From positions 1-48,923 of IMG/VR virus record IMGVR_UViG_3300005613_000097: DNA of 48,923 nucleotides; one strand, given 5' to 3'. Below the pieces are notes generated by a model. The model searched no databases. It was not told where the DNA came from and saw nothing but the letters and a program-made list of their open reading frames with translations. This DNA comes from a virus. Made by a program: the position numbers and the translations under genes. Below, piece after piece: positions 13,812 through 24,900 of this stretch. Position 1 is the first letter of the stretch; each line of letters begins with the position of its first letter.

Positions 13812-14032
13812 GTGATATGCTAAAAGCAAGTGTTGAAAAGCTGAAAAACGACTATTTGAGGGGTGAGTATGAGTTGGACGAGTTTATTGAAAAACTAAAC
13901 ACCACCCAAGACAACGGACTGCGAAAGGCGGCTGAAAAGGTTGTATATGAATGGCATAATTCAGTAGGAGAAGAATGTATTGATGCGGCTATGGTTGAAC
14001 TTGTTAAAGTGTTGAACTCGAAAAAGCATTAA
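13808..14032 (+). CDS. Hypothetical protein
   Basis: Unrecognised 74-residue, mostly helical, charged protein. It overlaps the previous gene by 4 bases (ATGA) and precedes a tiny membrane protein gene by 12 bases. No motif is visible. Confidence 0.5.
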   Translation: MSDMLKASVEKLKNDYLRGEYELDEFIEKLNTTQDNGLRKAAEKVVYEWHNSVGEECIDAAMVELVKVLNSKKH

Positions 14033-14044
14033 ACCAAAACAAAG

Positions 14045-14146
14045 ATGAGTCAAAAAGAACAACAGGATGCATTCTTAAGTGGTTATTTTTTAGGTGCAGG
14101 GTCTGGAATACTATTGGGTATAGTAATAGGTTTTTATTTTATGTAA
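14045..14146 (+). CDS. Tiny single-pass membrane protein
   Basis: A 33-residue frame beginning MSQKEQQDAF followed by a glycine-rich hydrophobic stretch (LGAGSGILLGIVIGFYF) long enough to span a membrane once. It fills the gap between two small genes with the same spacing and orientation, and an A-rich AACAAAG leader precedes the ATG. Function is unknown; membrane-acting accessory peptides are common in phages. Confidence 0.45.
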   Translation: MSQKEQQDAFLSGYFLGAGSGILLGIVIGFYFM

Positions 14147-14158
14147 ATTAATACAAAA

Positions 14159-14521
14159 ATGAGTAAATGTAAAATATGCGGCAAGGAAGGCTTTCACAAG
14201 CTGAGCTGCCCAACGCAGAAGGTGACTCTTTGGTACGATAGTGACTCGTTTATTAAAACCGAAATGGAGATTGATAACGAGATGCGAAAGAGATTTATCG
14301 ACAAGGCAATTGAACTTCAAAAGCGATATGACAATGATTATCGCAGAATGCAGGAGCTTATATCTAAAGAAGCTAATGTGGTTACTGAGAAAGACCTGAA
14401 AAGAATGAGACGCTGCAAGAATCACGTATGGCGTAAGCATTACCTGAACGGTGGCAAGGTGTGTCAGGTGTGTGGAAAGAAGAAAGAAACTCCAACAAGA
14501 AACAAAGACGTAGAACCATGA
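14159..14521 (+). CDS. Hypothetical protein with two CxxC zinc knuckles
   Basis: The 120-residue protein has CKICGKEGFHKLSC at the N-terminus and a Cys-x-x-Cys pair (VCQVCGKK) near residue 103, so it may bind zinc. The middle is helical and charged. No family recognised. Its stop overlaps the next start by 4 bases. Confidence 0.55.
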   Translation: MSKCKICGKEGFHKLSCPTQKVTLWYDSDSFIKTEMEIDNEMRKRFIDKAIELQKRYDNDYRRMQELISKEANVVTEKDLKRMRRCKNHVWRKHYLNGGKVCQVCGKKKETPTRNKDVEP

Positions 14522-14754
14522 CAAGAAAAGAGGTAGAGAAAATGGCTTTAGAGCATTATCCTGACATTGATTGGGAAAACACTCAATTAAGGAAGGCATA
14601 TATGCAATGCTGGGATGACATGCAGCAGGACAAGCAGACCTGCGGATTCTGTGTTGAACCGTACGAAAAAGCCAAGCAAAAAGAAGCACTGATTGAACTC
14701 ACGCAAATGGGTGATTATGAAACAGATGAACACGACAATAACAATCAAGAATGA
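14518..14754 (+). CDS. Hypothetical protein
   Basis: Unrecognised 78-residue acidic protein with a CGFC pair. The ATG at 14518 overlaps the preceding stop (ATGA) and is preferred over an in-frame ATG at 14461 that lies within the previous gene. It overlaps the next gene by a few codons. Confidence 0.5.
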   Translation: MTRKEVEKMALEHYPDIDWENTQLRKAYMQCWDDMQQDKQTCGFCVEPYEKAKQKEALIELTQMGDYETDEHDNNNQE

Positions 14755-14917
14755 ACACGGTGAGTTCAGCGTGTCAGCACCGATAGAAGCTAACCCAGTG
14801 CATCTGTTGAACTTGTTTAAATTAGCAGCGCAAGTGGCAGGATGGAATTCTAATACCATCGAACACGCTATTGTCGAGATGTCAGAAAATAAGGAATTTG
14901 ACATAAAACAAGATTGA
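14726..14917 (+). CDS. Hypothetical protein
   Basis: Unrecognised protein of 63 residues if started at 14726 (MNTTITIKN). In-frame ATGs at 14717 and 14693 would extend it further into the previous gene. The N-terminus looks beta-stranded and the rest helical. It ends directly before the next start (TGA then ATG). Confidence 0.5.
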   Translation: MNTTITIKNEHGEFSVSAPIEANPVHLLNLFKLAAQVAGWNSNTIEHAIVEMSENKEFDIKQD

Positions 14918-15184
14918 ATGACAAGCAATATAACCAAGAAGGTAATTGACGACCTGATAGAGTCTGATAAGAAAGGTCTAGAAGAGTACGGTGTGACAGT
15001 TGACAGGGAAGACTACACCCTTAGAGACTGGCTACAGGAGGCTTACGAGGAGACCTGTGATACAGCCAAGTACCTGAAGGCTGCTATTGAGAAGCTCGAC
15101 AAGAAATGCGTCAAGTGCGGTGCCAATCCGAACAACGAGATATCAGACTGGTGCGAACAATGTGTTAGAGATATAATACTCTAA
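14918..15184 (+). CDS. Hypothetical protein with C-terminal zinc ribbon
   Basis: The 88-residue protein has a helical N-terminal region containing LRDWLQEAYEETCDTAKYL, reminiscent of small phage proteins in nucleotide-metabolism clusters, and a C-terminal four-Cys ribbon (CVKCG then CEQC). I cannot assign a function. It is the last + strand gene. Its stop overlaps the convergent - strand HNH gene by 4 bases, with no terminator between the two transcription units. Confidence 0.55.
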   Translation: MTSNITKKVIDDLIESDKKGLEEYGVTVDREDYTLRDWLQEAYEETCDTAKYLKAAIEKLDKKCVKCGANPNNEISDWCEQCVRDIIL

Positions 15185-15414
15185 CGCCTCTTTGAACCTT
15201 TAAGTCTGGACTTCTCCCTCTTTCCCCTGTTCTTACTGACGCTTATGCACACGCAGTTTGATGGTGAGCTGTTACGAGGATTCCCGTCCTTGTGATGAAT
15301 CTCCTTACCAGCAGGACATTTCTTCTTCCGATTGACCTTGTTCCTTGCAGCCCTGTCCAACTTTGACTTCCTTGAGCTGTGGAACTTCTTGTATTCCTCC
15401 TTGTAGTTGCGCAT
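15181..15414 (-). CDS. Small basic HNH-type nuclease protein
   Basis: The 77-residue, very basic protein contains EIHHKDGNPRNSSPSN, a compact His-His/Asn core of the kind found in short phage HNH proteins, preceded by an arginine/lysine-rich RKSKLDRAARNKVNRKKK stretch. Such proteins occur near structural or packaging genes in many phages. It is the promoter-distal gene of the late - strand module but has its own TAnnTTTG box just upstream. Confidence 0.6.
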   Translation of the reverse strand: MRNYKEEYKKFHSSRKSKLDRAARNKVNRKKKCPAGKEIHHKDGNPRNSSPSNCVCISVSKNRGKREKSRLKGSKRR

Positions 15415-15418
15415 AAAA

Positions 15419-15426
15419 CAAAGATA
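15419..15426 (-). promoter_or_regulatory. TAnnTTTG -7-type promoter box
   Basis: TATCTTTG on the - strand ends 5 bases before the ATG at 15414 of the small HNH gene. Confidence 0.45.
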
Positions 15427-15471
15427 ATGATAACCCCCGACATCAAGTCAGATGGATACCATATCAAGATA

Positions 15472-15903
15472 TCAGACCTGCTCAGGTTCAAGACCTGAAT
15501 ACTCAGCCTTGGCATCAAACGATGGGCAGGCCTTGGAGCTTACGTCTCTGTGACCGATTATCTCAGCATCAGGGTATCTTCCTAACAGGTCAATAAGCAG
15601 GCAGCGTAGCGTCTCCTTCTGCTTCTCTGTTCTGGTGTCTTTTGGGCTTCCATCACTATCATCAACTCCTCCTATGTAGCAGACCCCGACAGATGCCTTG
15701 TTATGACCCTTAGCGTGAGCGCCTGACCGCGACTCAGGGCGACCCTTTGCAATACTTCCGTCAAGCTCAATCACCCAGTGGTAACCAATGTCGCTCCATC
15801 CGTTGTCCTCAACATGCCAACGCTTGATGTCTTCCATCTTCACGTCACGCCCCTCTGGGGTTGCTGAGCAGTGTACTATTATCTTTTCTATCTGTCTTGC
15901 CAT
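15472..15903 (-). CDS. N-acetylmuramoyl-L-alanine amidase (T7 lysozyme-like endolysin)
   Basis: This 143-residue zinc amidase matches the T7 lysozyme/Amidase_2 fold in size and motif order. IIVHCSAT holds the first zinc His (H11), YHWVIELDGSI and GAHAKGHNKASVG are the conserved middle motifs, and IIGHRDVSSKACPSFD carries the second His and the Cys ligand. It cleaves the amide between N-acetylmuramic acid and L-alanine in host peptidoglycan at lysis. No signal peptide is seen, so release depends on a holin, a candidate for which is at the right edge of the window. Confidence 0.92.
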   Translation of the reverse strand: MARQIEKIIVHCSATPEGRDVKMEDIKRWHVEDNGWSDIGYHWVIELDGSIAKGRPESRSGAHAKGHNKASVGVCYIGGVDDSDGSPKDTRTEKQKETLRCLLIDLLGRYPDAEIIGHRDVSSKACPSFDAKAEYSGLEPEQV

Positions 15904-15976
15904 TGTGTTCGCATTGATTGGTTTTTAGGCATTTCTTTCCGCATTCTACAGGTCTGGTCTCGCACCATTTCTTCAT
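15845..15976 (-). CDS. Small Cys-rich protein (uncertain)
   Basis: A 43-codon frame starts with ATGA overlapping the stop of the 3069-residue gene and runs into the amidase gene in another frame. It has four cysteines in its first 22 residues (MKKWCETRPVECGKKC). The stop/start overlap and placement in an otherwise empty 70-base gap favour a gene. The short length leaves real doubt. Confidence 0.3.
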   Translation of the reverse strand: MKKWCETRPVECGKKCLKTNQCEHNGKTDRKDNSTLLSNPRGA

Positions 15977-18900
15977 CTACGTTCCTTATACTTCCTTTCC
16001 TGATATTTTCTCACAGGCCTCTCTTTATATCGTGACTTCTCTTTCTTTTCCTTCTTCTCTTTCTCACCTTTAGGCCTTGCTGACTTTGGTAGACCAAGTG
16101 TGTCGTATATCACCTCGTCTTCAAAGCCCTCTGTTGTTCCTTCATAAACACTAAAGAATGGGTCTGTATTTGTTGATGCAAAAAAGCTGACAAGTTTGAT
16201 TACAATACTTGTGTAATCTTCATCTTTTATTGATTTAGCAACGTCATATACAAGTCTGTCTAATGGCCCTTGTATCCCTCTAGTAGCAGGTTTACCCTCA
16301 ATAACAGCTTCAGCAGCTCCAACCGCAGAACCGACCAATGGTATCATTTTCAATTGATTAACAAATATCATTGCCTTTAACATGTCGTAATATACCTCTT
16401 CTCTATCCTCGTCATCTCCTTTTATTAGCTTCATCATGTTTCCAGCAAGAACAAACATTACGTTTGCCACTCCAGCGTTCAAGTATAATGCTCTTACATC
16501 AGACTTATTAGGCATTTTCTTGCTTCTTAAATCTCTCGATATCTTTATTGATGACTGGTATACCTTATTCATCTGTAATAGAGCAACACTTGAGAACATG
16601 GTCAACATCCTTAACATTGGCTGCTTTCTTGCCATTACTTGAATTGGTGAAGATTCTGTTCCTCTTTTTGATTGCTGTGTTTCGTTATAGTCATTGAATA
16701 TCTTTACGGCTTGTTCGTGACTCATTCCGTTTGCTATATTCCTGTTGTACACGGCCATATATCCCATTACTCCGAGTATATCTCCCAATGTGGTTGCTCC
16801 TGCCGTGGCTACACTAAACCATCTTCTCAATTCACTTACTTGTTCCTCATCAATTTTTGATCCTGCCTCCAGCGAAAATACATCACCTTTCAACGCATCA
16901 ATAACCCTCTGATTAAATGTTGCTGATATGTCTCTTCCCTTTTTAATGCTTGAAAATATTGTGAGTGCCACCTTTGTCACGTCATACGCAAACCCTATAA
17001 GGTCAGGGCCGAGAACCCCAAGACTTTTTTTCTTTCCATCTTTAGATAATGAGTATTGCTCATACGCATTGATAAATGATGAAGCCTGCTTTGGAATCTG
17101 TATAAGCTTGAATCCAAGAACCATCCCGTAGAACCTGCTCATTAACTTATCAAAGAATGGTATTCTGTCTGTGACTGGATTTACCATACCATCTATTGTC
17201 ATATAGTACATCTTCTTTATTCCAGTCTGCTCAAGAAGTGCGTTAACGTGCGGAAACGCAAGTATCTTATTTATTGTGTTGACCGTTTCAGCATACGCCT
17301 TGTACTTTTCCATTTGCTGAAAGTGCCTTTTTATTTCTCCTTGAAATGTGTAATTTAAATCAATGCCACTTTTAGTATCTACACGTTGGCTTATTGCTGA
17401 TGGAGACATTTGACCAAATGCTTTAGCAAAACTATCTGGGCTATATTCCTCAGCTTTTTCTTTCACAAGAGATCTCGTGGGAAAGTAGTTCTCAACGAAA
17501 TCTAAGTTGATATCGTTAACCCTTACGTGAACGTCATTAACAGATTCGTAGTATTGACCACTTAGATAGTCAACTACATTATCTGCAAATGCAACAAGTT
17601 CAGGGCCTAAAAACTGCTCTATCTCAGTCATTACTTCACCCGTAAATCCCTGCCCTCTTAGCTTCTCTCTCTGCACATCATTCTTGCTTAGAGCATACAC
17701 CCTGAGAAGCTGACCCTTATTAAGTGTTATGCCGTTTATCTGCTTTAGTTTTGATATCTCCTCAATAAACTTAACTTGCTCTTTTACAAGTGTCGCAGCG
17801 TCAATGGTCTCGTTTATAGCCTTTATCTGATCCTTTATATCAGACTTGCTCATCCCAAGATACTTCATTTTATCTGCGACTACCTCAGCGATAAGCTTCT
17901 TCGCTTTAGCAAGTGTCTTGGCGTCTGTAGGGTTTTCGTCAACCATAGCTTTTATGGATTCAATCTCAGCATCTTCGCTTTGCTCAATCCCAGCCACGAA
18001 CATGCCTTTTCCTTTTAGCAGCTTCATAACCTGCTTGAAACCACCATCAATACCCTTTACCGCATTCGCAAGGTCGTCAAGCTTCTGAATCTGCTGCTGG
18101 TATCCCTTTAGGCTGTTCTCATCTGCGTCTTTAAGTGGATTCACGATGTTGTCAGTAAAGAATGTACCTCCCTTGTCGAGAACTGTTGACAGAGAAGTCA
18201 TATTTAAAACAACGTCTTTGACAAATTTTAATAGACCCTCATCCGAGTCATAGAATTTACTTATTATTTTTTTTAGTCCAGCGATAGTTCCATTCTTTTC
18301 AAACTCTTCCCTTATTGATTCTGCCGTTTTACCAAGTTGATTCTTTGTCTTAAGTATGCCGTTTATGGTAAACAGCTCTCTGAACCCTTTCTTAATCTGA
18401 GCATTAGACTCCTTTGACAGCTTAGCATATCTCTCTGACCTCTCAAGCCTTGCGTTCTTAAGGCGTACCGCTGATTCATTCTTCACGTCATTTACAGCCT
18501 CCTCAAGGGTCATAACGTCCTCAAGATCCATACTCATGATATCTCCGAACGTGTCAAACGCATATACCCTATCAAGCAGCGCCTGCTCTTGTTGGGTTAG
18601 CTTCTCTCCGTTTATCTCCTTCTGTACTATCTCATCAATACCATCAAGGTCTGACAGCTCCTGAGCAAGCTTCATCATGCTCTCGATGTCATTGTTGTAT
18701 GCGTACTTTAATATCTTAGCTGCCTCCTCGAAGAACATTTGACCCTGCGCCTCAACGCTACCAGCTTTTGCTACGAGCTTTCCAGTTCTCTTCTTGGTTG
18801 CATACTTCTTTGCCTTGTCAAGCATCCTCTTGACGGTAGCCTTCTTGATTTTCTCTCTTTGGGCCTCAACTATGTCAAGAACCTTTTGAACCATTTCTAC

Positions 18901-21900
18901 CTGATTATCAAAGTTTACCTTGTCGATAATAGCATTAGTCTTCTTCATCTGAGCCTCACTATACGTGTCTGATACTGGAAGTGACTGACCTATGAACCTT
19001 CTCATCTGACCCTTGAGTGTTGCAAGGTCTTTTGCGTTCTTCTTCAGTTCGGCTATCTTCATCTGCAACGCACGCTTTTGGGCGTCAGACACGGCTTCTT
19101 TTGACTTGATATTATCTACAAGTTCAGATATTCTTTCAAGCTGAGCCAAGACATTGTCTTGGTTGACATCGCCTACAGCCTTTATGATACGTCTTATATC
19201 CTGAGACATAGGCATCTCTTTGAGAGCGGCTTTCAACTCTTTCTGAGCTTCCTTAATGCTCTTGACACCCTCTCTCATTGCCTTAGCCTTGTTCTTGATG
19301 TTGTTAATCACATCCTGAACCTTCTTGTTAGACTTAGTTCCAATGGTCTTGTCAAACCCAACCAATATCGCTCCCTGCACAGCTGCGCTTTGCTTTTGGA
19401 ATACTGGATGTGCTTTTAGAAGCTCAATAGCCTTAGCCCTTACCTCTGACATTGTAGGCGCTGACGCAACCTCATACTTCGCTGGTTCTGGGAACTTCTT
19501 CAGTATGGCGTCATCAGACATATCAAACAGCGATGGATTGAGCTGTCTAAGCTCATTTGCCTTAGCCCTTTTTTCATCGGCTGTAAGTTTCTTTGCAGGA
19601 ATCTTCTTTCGCTTCCCTTTTGCAAACGTACTCAGCTTTTTCCTCACGTCCTTGAACATCTGAGTAGCCTCTCCTACACCACCTTTTACCCTATTGAACT
19701 CTGATGGCAGCTGCGTTTCGATGTCAATGTTGACAACCATTGCCTTGTTGATGTCGGCTACCTTGAATCCACGTTTTTTCAGAAGCTCTTTGATGGATGC
19801 GTCAGAAAAGTTCTCGGCACGTCCAAACTCAATTATCTTATTCATCGAGTTCTCAGGAACCGTCATCAGCTGTAGCTGCTCACCGAATGACTTGACCTCA
19901 GCACCAGCAAACACCTCATTCTCAGACATCATGTCAACCACAACGCCCTGCACAAACTCATCAAGGGTTATGTTTTGTAACTGATCAGGTGTAAGCTCAG
20001 ATATACCAGTTAGCTTACCTATGAACTCAAATAGTTCGTTCAGCCAGTTCTTGAAGTTCTTCTTCTGTGCCGCAGATGCGAATGACTCCCCCTTATCACC
20101 GATGGCTGTAGCCAGTGCCTCCTCTTTGATGTACGCCTCGATGTCAGCCTCAGACACGCCATCCTTACGCATCTTATCAATAATCTTTCCGTACTCCTTA
20201 CTGTTGATGACCTGCTGGTAGTATGGGCTATCTTTGGTCATAAGCTCCATACCCTTCTTGTAGGTATCCTTTCCAAGTTCCCTTGCTACATTAAGCCATA
20301 CGTGACCAAACTCATGTATAGGCGTGTTATAGTTTGGAAGGCTCGGATTAAGGTATAGTTTACCTTCATACACAGCACCGTACACCTTTTGATTGGCCGT
20401 TACAAGCTTCTTTGCCTGAGCGTTTGCTATGATAGCATCGAACTCATTTTGAGACAGTACCACATCAACGGTTGGGAATGCCTTTGACAGTCTTCCCAAG
20501 AATCTTTCGTGTTGGCCTTTTAGATACTCAACCACCTCATAAGCTGTGGTTGATGTACCCATTGCAGAACTCATAGCAGCACTTCTCATTTCTCCAGCGC
20601 TGTATTGGGTTGTTTCGGCAAAAGGGGTCTCAGCTTTTGTAAGAATTTCTTTTATGCCAGCCTTATTATTTATCTTTAGCGCACTCTTTAGAAGAGAAAT
20701 TGTTTGAGATTTTACCTCACCGTTTTTGAGTTTTTTTACGTTTCCTTTTAATAACTCCTTAATAATCTCTTTCTTAGAATCTACTGACGCGCTATCTTTT
20801 TTTGCTTCCTTGATTTGATTGTAAATACTCTCTTCGACTTTTGTAGCGCCCTCTTTTACTTTGCCAGTCTTTTTCTTGTCAATCCCAGATACCCTTTCGT
20901 TGATTTTCTGTCTGTATTCTGGAATGACATTGAAGAATGACGCTGTTTCCTCCATTATGCCAACTGCCTTTCCTCTGATATAAACTGAATAGTTTCTGTG
21001 TGAAGGAATTCCCTCTTGTTGCTGTTGTTCTACAGACATCCTTGCCGAGTCTATGATGGCATTGTATTTAGCCTCATACTCTTTGTCCGTTATCTTTCCA
21101 TCAGCAAGCTCCTTGTCGATTGCGAGCTTTCTTTCTCTAACGGGTACGCCATTCTCATCCTGAACCTCAACCACCATTGTGAGAGCGCCATCTGGTAGTT
21201 CTTTTGCAAACTGCTCGGCATTTTCCTCTCTCAGCTTTTCAATCGTTACGCCTAACTCTTTAAGCTTAACATGCAAATCAATCCTGCTACCCTTAGCCCC
21301 TGTTGGTATTATCAGCCTTGTTACGGCAGCTCTAACATCAACGCCTTCTTTTTTCATGGTACCATCCTTTTGAATGGACTCTGTATTTGCAAGGCTTTCA
21401 AACGCCTCCATTAGTGTTTTGGCGTTTTTAAAATGCTTGTGTGCCCTTTTTATTTTTTTCTCATCAGAACCTAAAACCCTTTTTTTGATTAACTGGAATA
21501 TCTCATCTTTTCTGTTTTCAGGTATGGCATTGTCCAAAGCTTCGGCCATGGCGATGTTTGAGTCAACACCACCGTCTCCCATATTGTAGACAACCGACAG
21601 GTCGCCATTCATTGCGCCAATTATGATTTTATTGGCTGCGGTCTTGTCTATTGATGCCCATGCGGCTCTACCGAATATCTTCTCCATCAATGGGAAGAAG
21701 TTTCCGCCCATCTTTACGTATGGGTTTGTTTCTTGGTCGTATGGCTTGGACGGATCCATTAGCTCTATCTTCAGCTTATCCGCCATTAGAAGGTTGAGCT
21801 TTTTACCAACTATATCCTTCAGTCTGAACCTCTTTATGCCAGTTCTTTTTACGGGTTCTGCCCCTTCATCGAGGTTTACTGGTATTGGTTCAGCAGCCTC

Positions 21901-24900
21901 TACGCTTTCAACCGTTTCAATATTCTCAGGCTGTACCTCATTCATCAGGTCTTCAGCCTCTTTCTCAAGCGTCTCCTTGCGTTGCTTGTCGGTCATGTCG
22001 GTCTCAAGCTGGAACTTCACGTCATCGTCAAGTCCGAGCGCATCGGCAAGGTCGTCAGCCTCCTGCTTTACTTGCGCCCTTTCTTCTGGAGTTTGGTCTT
22101 CGGTGTCAATCTCTTCGGTAACTTCCCGAACGTCTCCTTCTCCCACCGCTTCGCTGTCTCTGGCAGGTTCTTGTACATCCACCGTCTCTGTGCTTGGCTC
22201 TTGAATGGCATCTCTTTTATCTTGAAGTGTATAATCTACAGCGTTGAATATAGATTCTAAAGCACTGTTATCTATTTCAAAATTGTATTCTGATTTAAGG
22301 AATTTACGTATAGCATCTATAAAGCTTTTAAATATATTTGATTTAATGCCAGATGACCCATCGCTTATGTATGATAATTCTTGCCTAAAATTTCTATTGC
22401 CAAATGCTTCAGATACGAATTCGTCTAAATTGCTAAATGCATAATCATACCTTGAAACTAAGTCGTTGTCTTGTTTTACAAGGTCGAATATCCTCTGTAT
22501 TTCATCTACAAAAACCTGATCCTTTTCATTCCTAGCAGTTTCATTTATCTTTGTAAATACAAGTGAATGTAATCCTTCATGCAGGATTGTTTCAGTGTTT
22601 AATAATTCTTTTTCAAAAACAAGTACATCTCCGTTTTCTGAAATTGTAGCTCCATAACCACCTAGATCACCCGTGAGTTCATTTGAAATATTGTAGTTGA
22701 ACCCATCTTGGTAATATACATTTTTGCCTTTTAAAAAAGGTAAAAGTGCGCTAATGAGTTTTTTGTCTAACTCAGTAACTTCAGAGTCTTGATTTACAAC
22801 CTCTTCAAATGAAATTTTCCTTGTTTTTGCATCCTTTAAAAATCTTTCCCCCTCTCTGTATGCCTCTTCACTAAATACAAGATTATCAATATCCACAACA
22901 GGCGCAACCTCCTCAGCAGGAGCAAACTTCTCCATCTCAGCGTTGTACTCATCCTCAGTGAGTGTAACGGTACCGTTGCCATCATTACGGTTCACAGTGG
23001 CAAACGCCTCGGCTGTAGGTGACGTTACCTGTGTAGGCGCTTCGTATGTTGGGGCAACCTCTTCTGTAACAACTTCTTCGGTAGGCCCTTTAGCCATCAC
23101 CTCCTCGATCTGAGAATTTATCTCTTGTAACTTTTTCTTACCAGCCTCGGTTGTGTTTCCCTGAAGTTTTTTCTTTTCCTTCTCAAGAGAAACCAACTCA
23201 CTTACCCTTCCATCGTCTGTGATACCAGCTTCAACAAGGTCTCTCTTGATGATGGCATCTTCTCTTACATCTTTCTTCTTTTGTTCTGCGGCTTTCTTTA
23301 AGGCGTCATTTCCCTTGATATCGATTTTAGCAGCAGCAATCTGCTCGTCAGTAGCGTTGTCAAGGAATGACTGGAAGTCTTCAAATGACAACTTTTTACC
23401 ATCAACATCTATGGATTCCCTTTCGGATATCGCAAGCATCCCTCCTCTTCCAACACCAAACATCAACATGCTGCCAAGTAATGTTGATACGGCTGTTTCA
23501 GCAGCCTCTCCCGATTCTACAAAATCACCAACGGCCTCAAATAGTGTTGTCCCAGAACCCTTCGTCCCAATTACAATCCCCTTCTCTTGCAATTTTCTAT
23601 TGTACTCTTCCAGCACTCCTTGAGGTACTTCCGTTCCAACCTCTGTTAAGCTTGATTTTGTGATATCCCAAAGTTCCTTTCCTACCCTTACTCTATTACT
23701 TTTGATTTCATTTTCTACTGCCTTTTTTATTATCTTGTTCTTAGCGAATCCGACAGCCTGTCCTATACCAACTTTTTCTAATGCTCCAGCCATTACGCCC
23801 AAAGTCATTGATGTCAACTCGTCTTCTGAATCTTCATAGATAATCTCCTCTGGAGTCTTGCCGTCTCTCTTTGCCTTTGCCTCTACCGCATCAATATACA
23901 TGGGAGTCCCCATTTCATATATAGCAGAACCTCCCTCTGTAAAAACACTCCTCATTATGGATCCAATGAATTGAATAGAGTTTGATACGGCTCCAGACAA
24001 TACTTTTGACCCCTCTAAATCTTTTATAGATTCCCACGTTGGTACAACGTCTTTTAACTCTTTCTCATACTCTTTTATTCTTTGGTAGTTTCTTGTCTGA
24101 GAAGCTGCCTCCACTTCTCTTAATTTTTTTCTAAACGTATCAGAGTCTGCTCTACCTCCCGTTAGCGCTGGAGCGAGAATAGATATAAAATCGGATTGCT
24201 TTTCAGCCAATTGAGCGTTATATAGTGCATTTTGCAACGGAAGCATTTTCGTCTTCACGTACTCATTATGAAGAGCATTACCTATGCCTTCCCAGAATCC
24301 AAGTTGGTCTATCTTTTCTTTAGCGTAAAGCTCTCTATCTATGGATAGTTCTTTTGACAGTTCTTCAACTTGACGCTCAGACTCTTCAATGGCTAAATTC
24401 TGAAGCCTTTCGGATTCCTTGACAAATTGAGGGTCTTTGTTTATCTCATCAGCAATCCTCGCGTCCATTATTGAACTGAACTTTGAAAGCTCAACATTAG
24501 CCTCGCCTTCAGTCATCCCTCCTGAATTTACAAGATCAGTAAGCTCATTGAACTTGTCTTGATACTGTGATTGATATTTTGAACTCACCCTTGAAACAGC
24601 CTCTTTTACCTCTTGACTTTCGTTTAGTGCTTTTTGAAAGTCTATTGATATGTTTGTGTTTATCCTTTTGACTTCAGACAGCTCTTTCTTCAGCATCTTG
24701 TCATCGAATATCTGATCTGGCGTCTTGATATCCTTCATGGTCATCTCACCACTCAGAATCTTTTTCCCATAATCCTCAAAGTCAGGGACTTTTGCTTTAT
24801 ATACTTCTTCTGTTGGGAATATGCCTACAGGTTCTTCAGATACTTCTTCTATCGCCTCTTCTTCTACTGGGAATATACCAACTGGCTCCTCCTCCTCCTC

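Noticed and set aside
21623-22204. A 193-residue Ser-rich + strand frame inside the giant gene
   Set aside because: Low-complexity Ser-rich shadow of an acidic coding stretch on the other strand.
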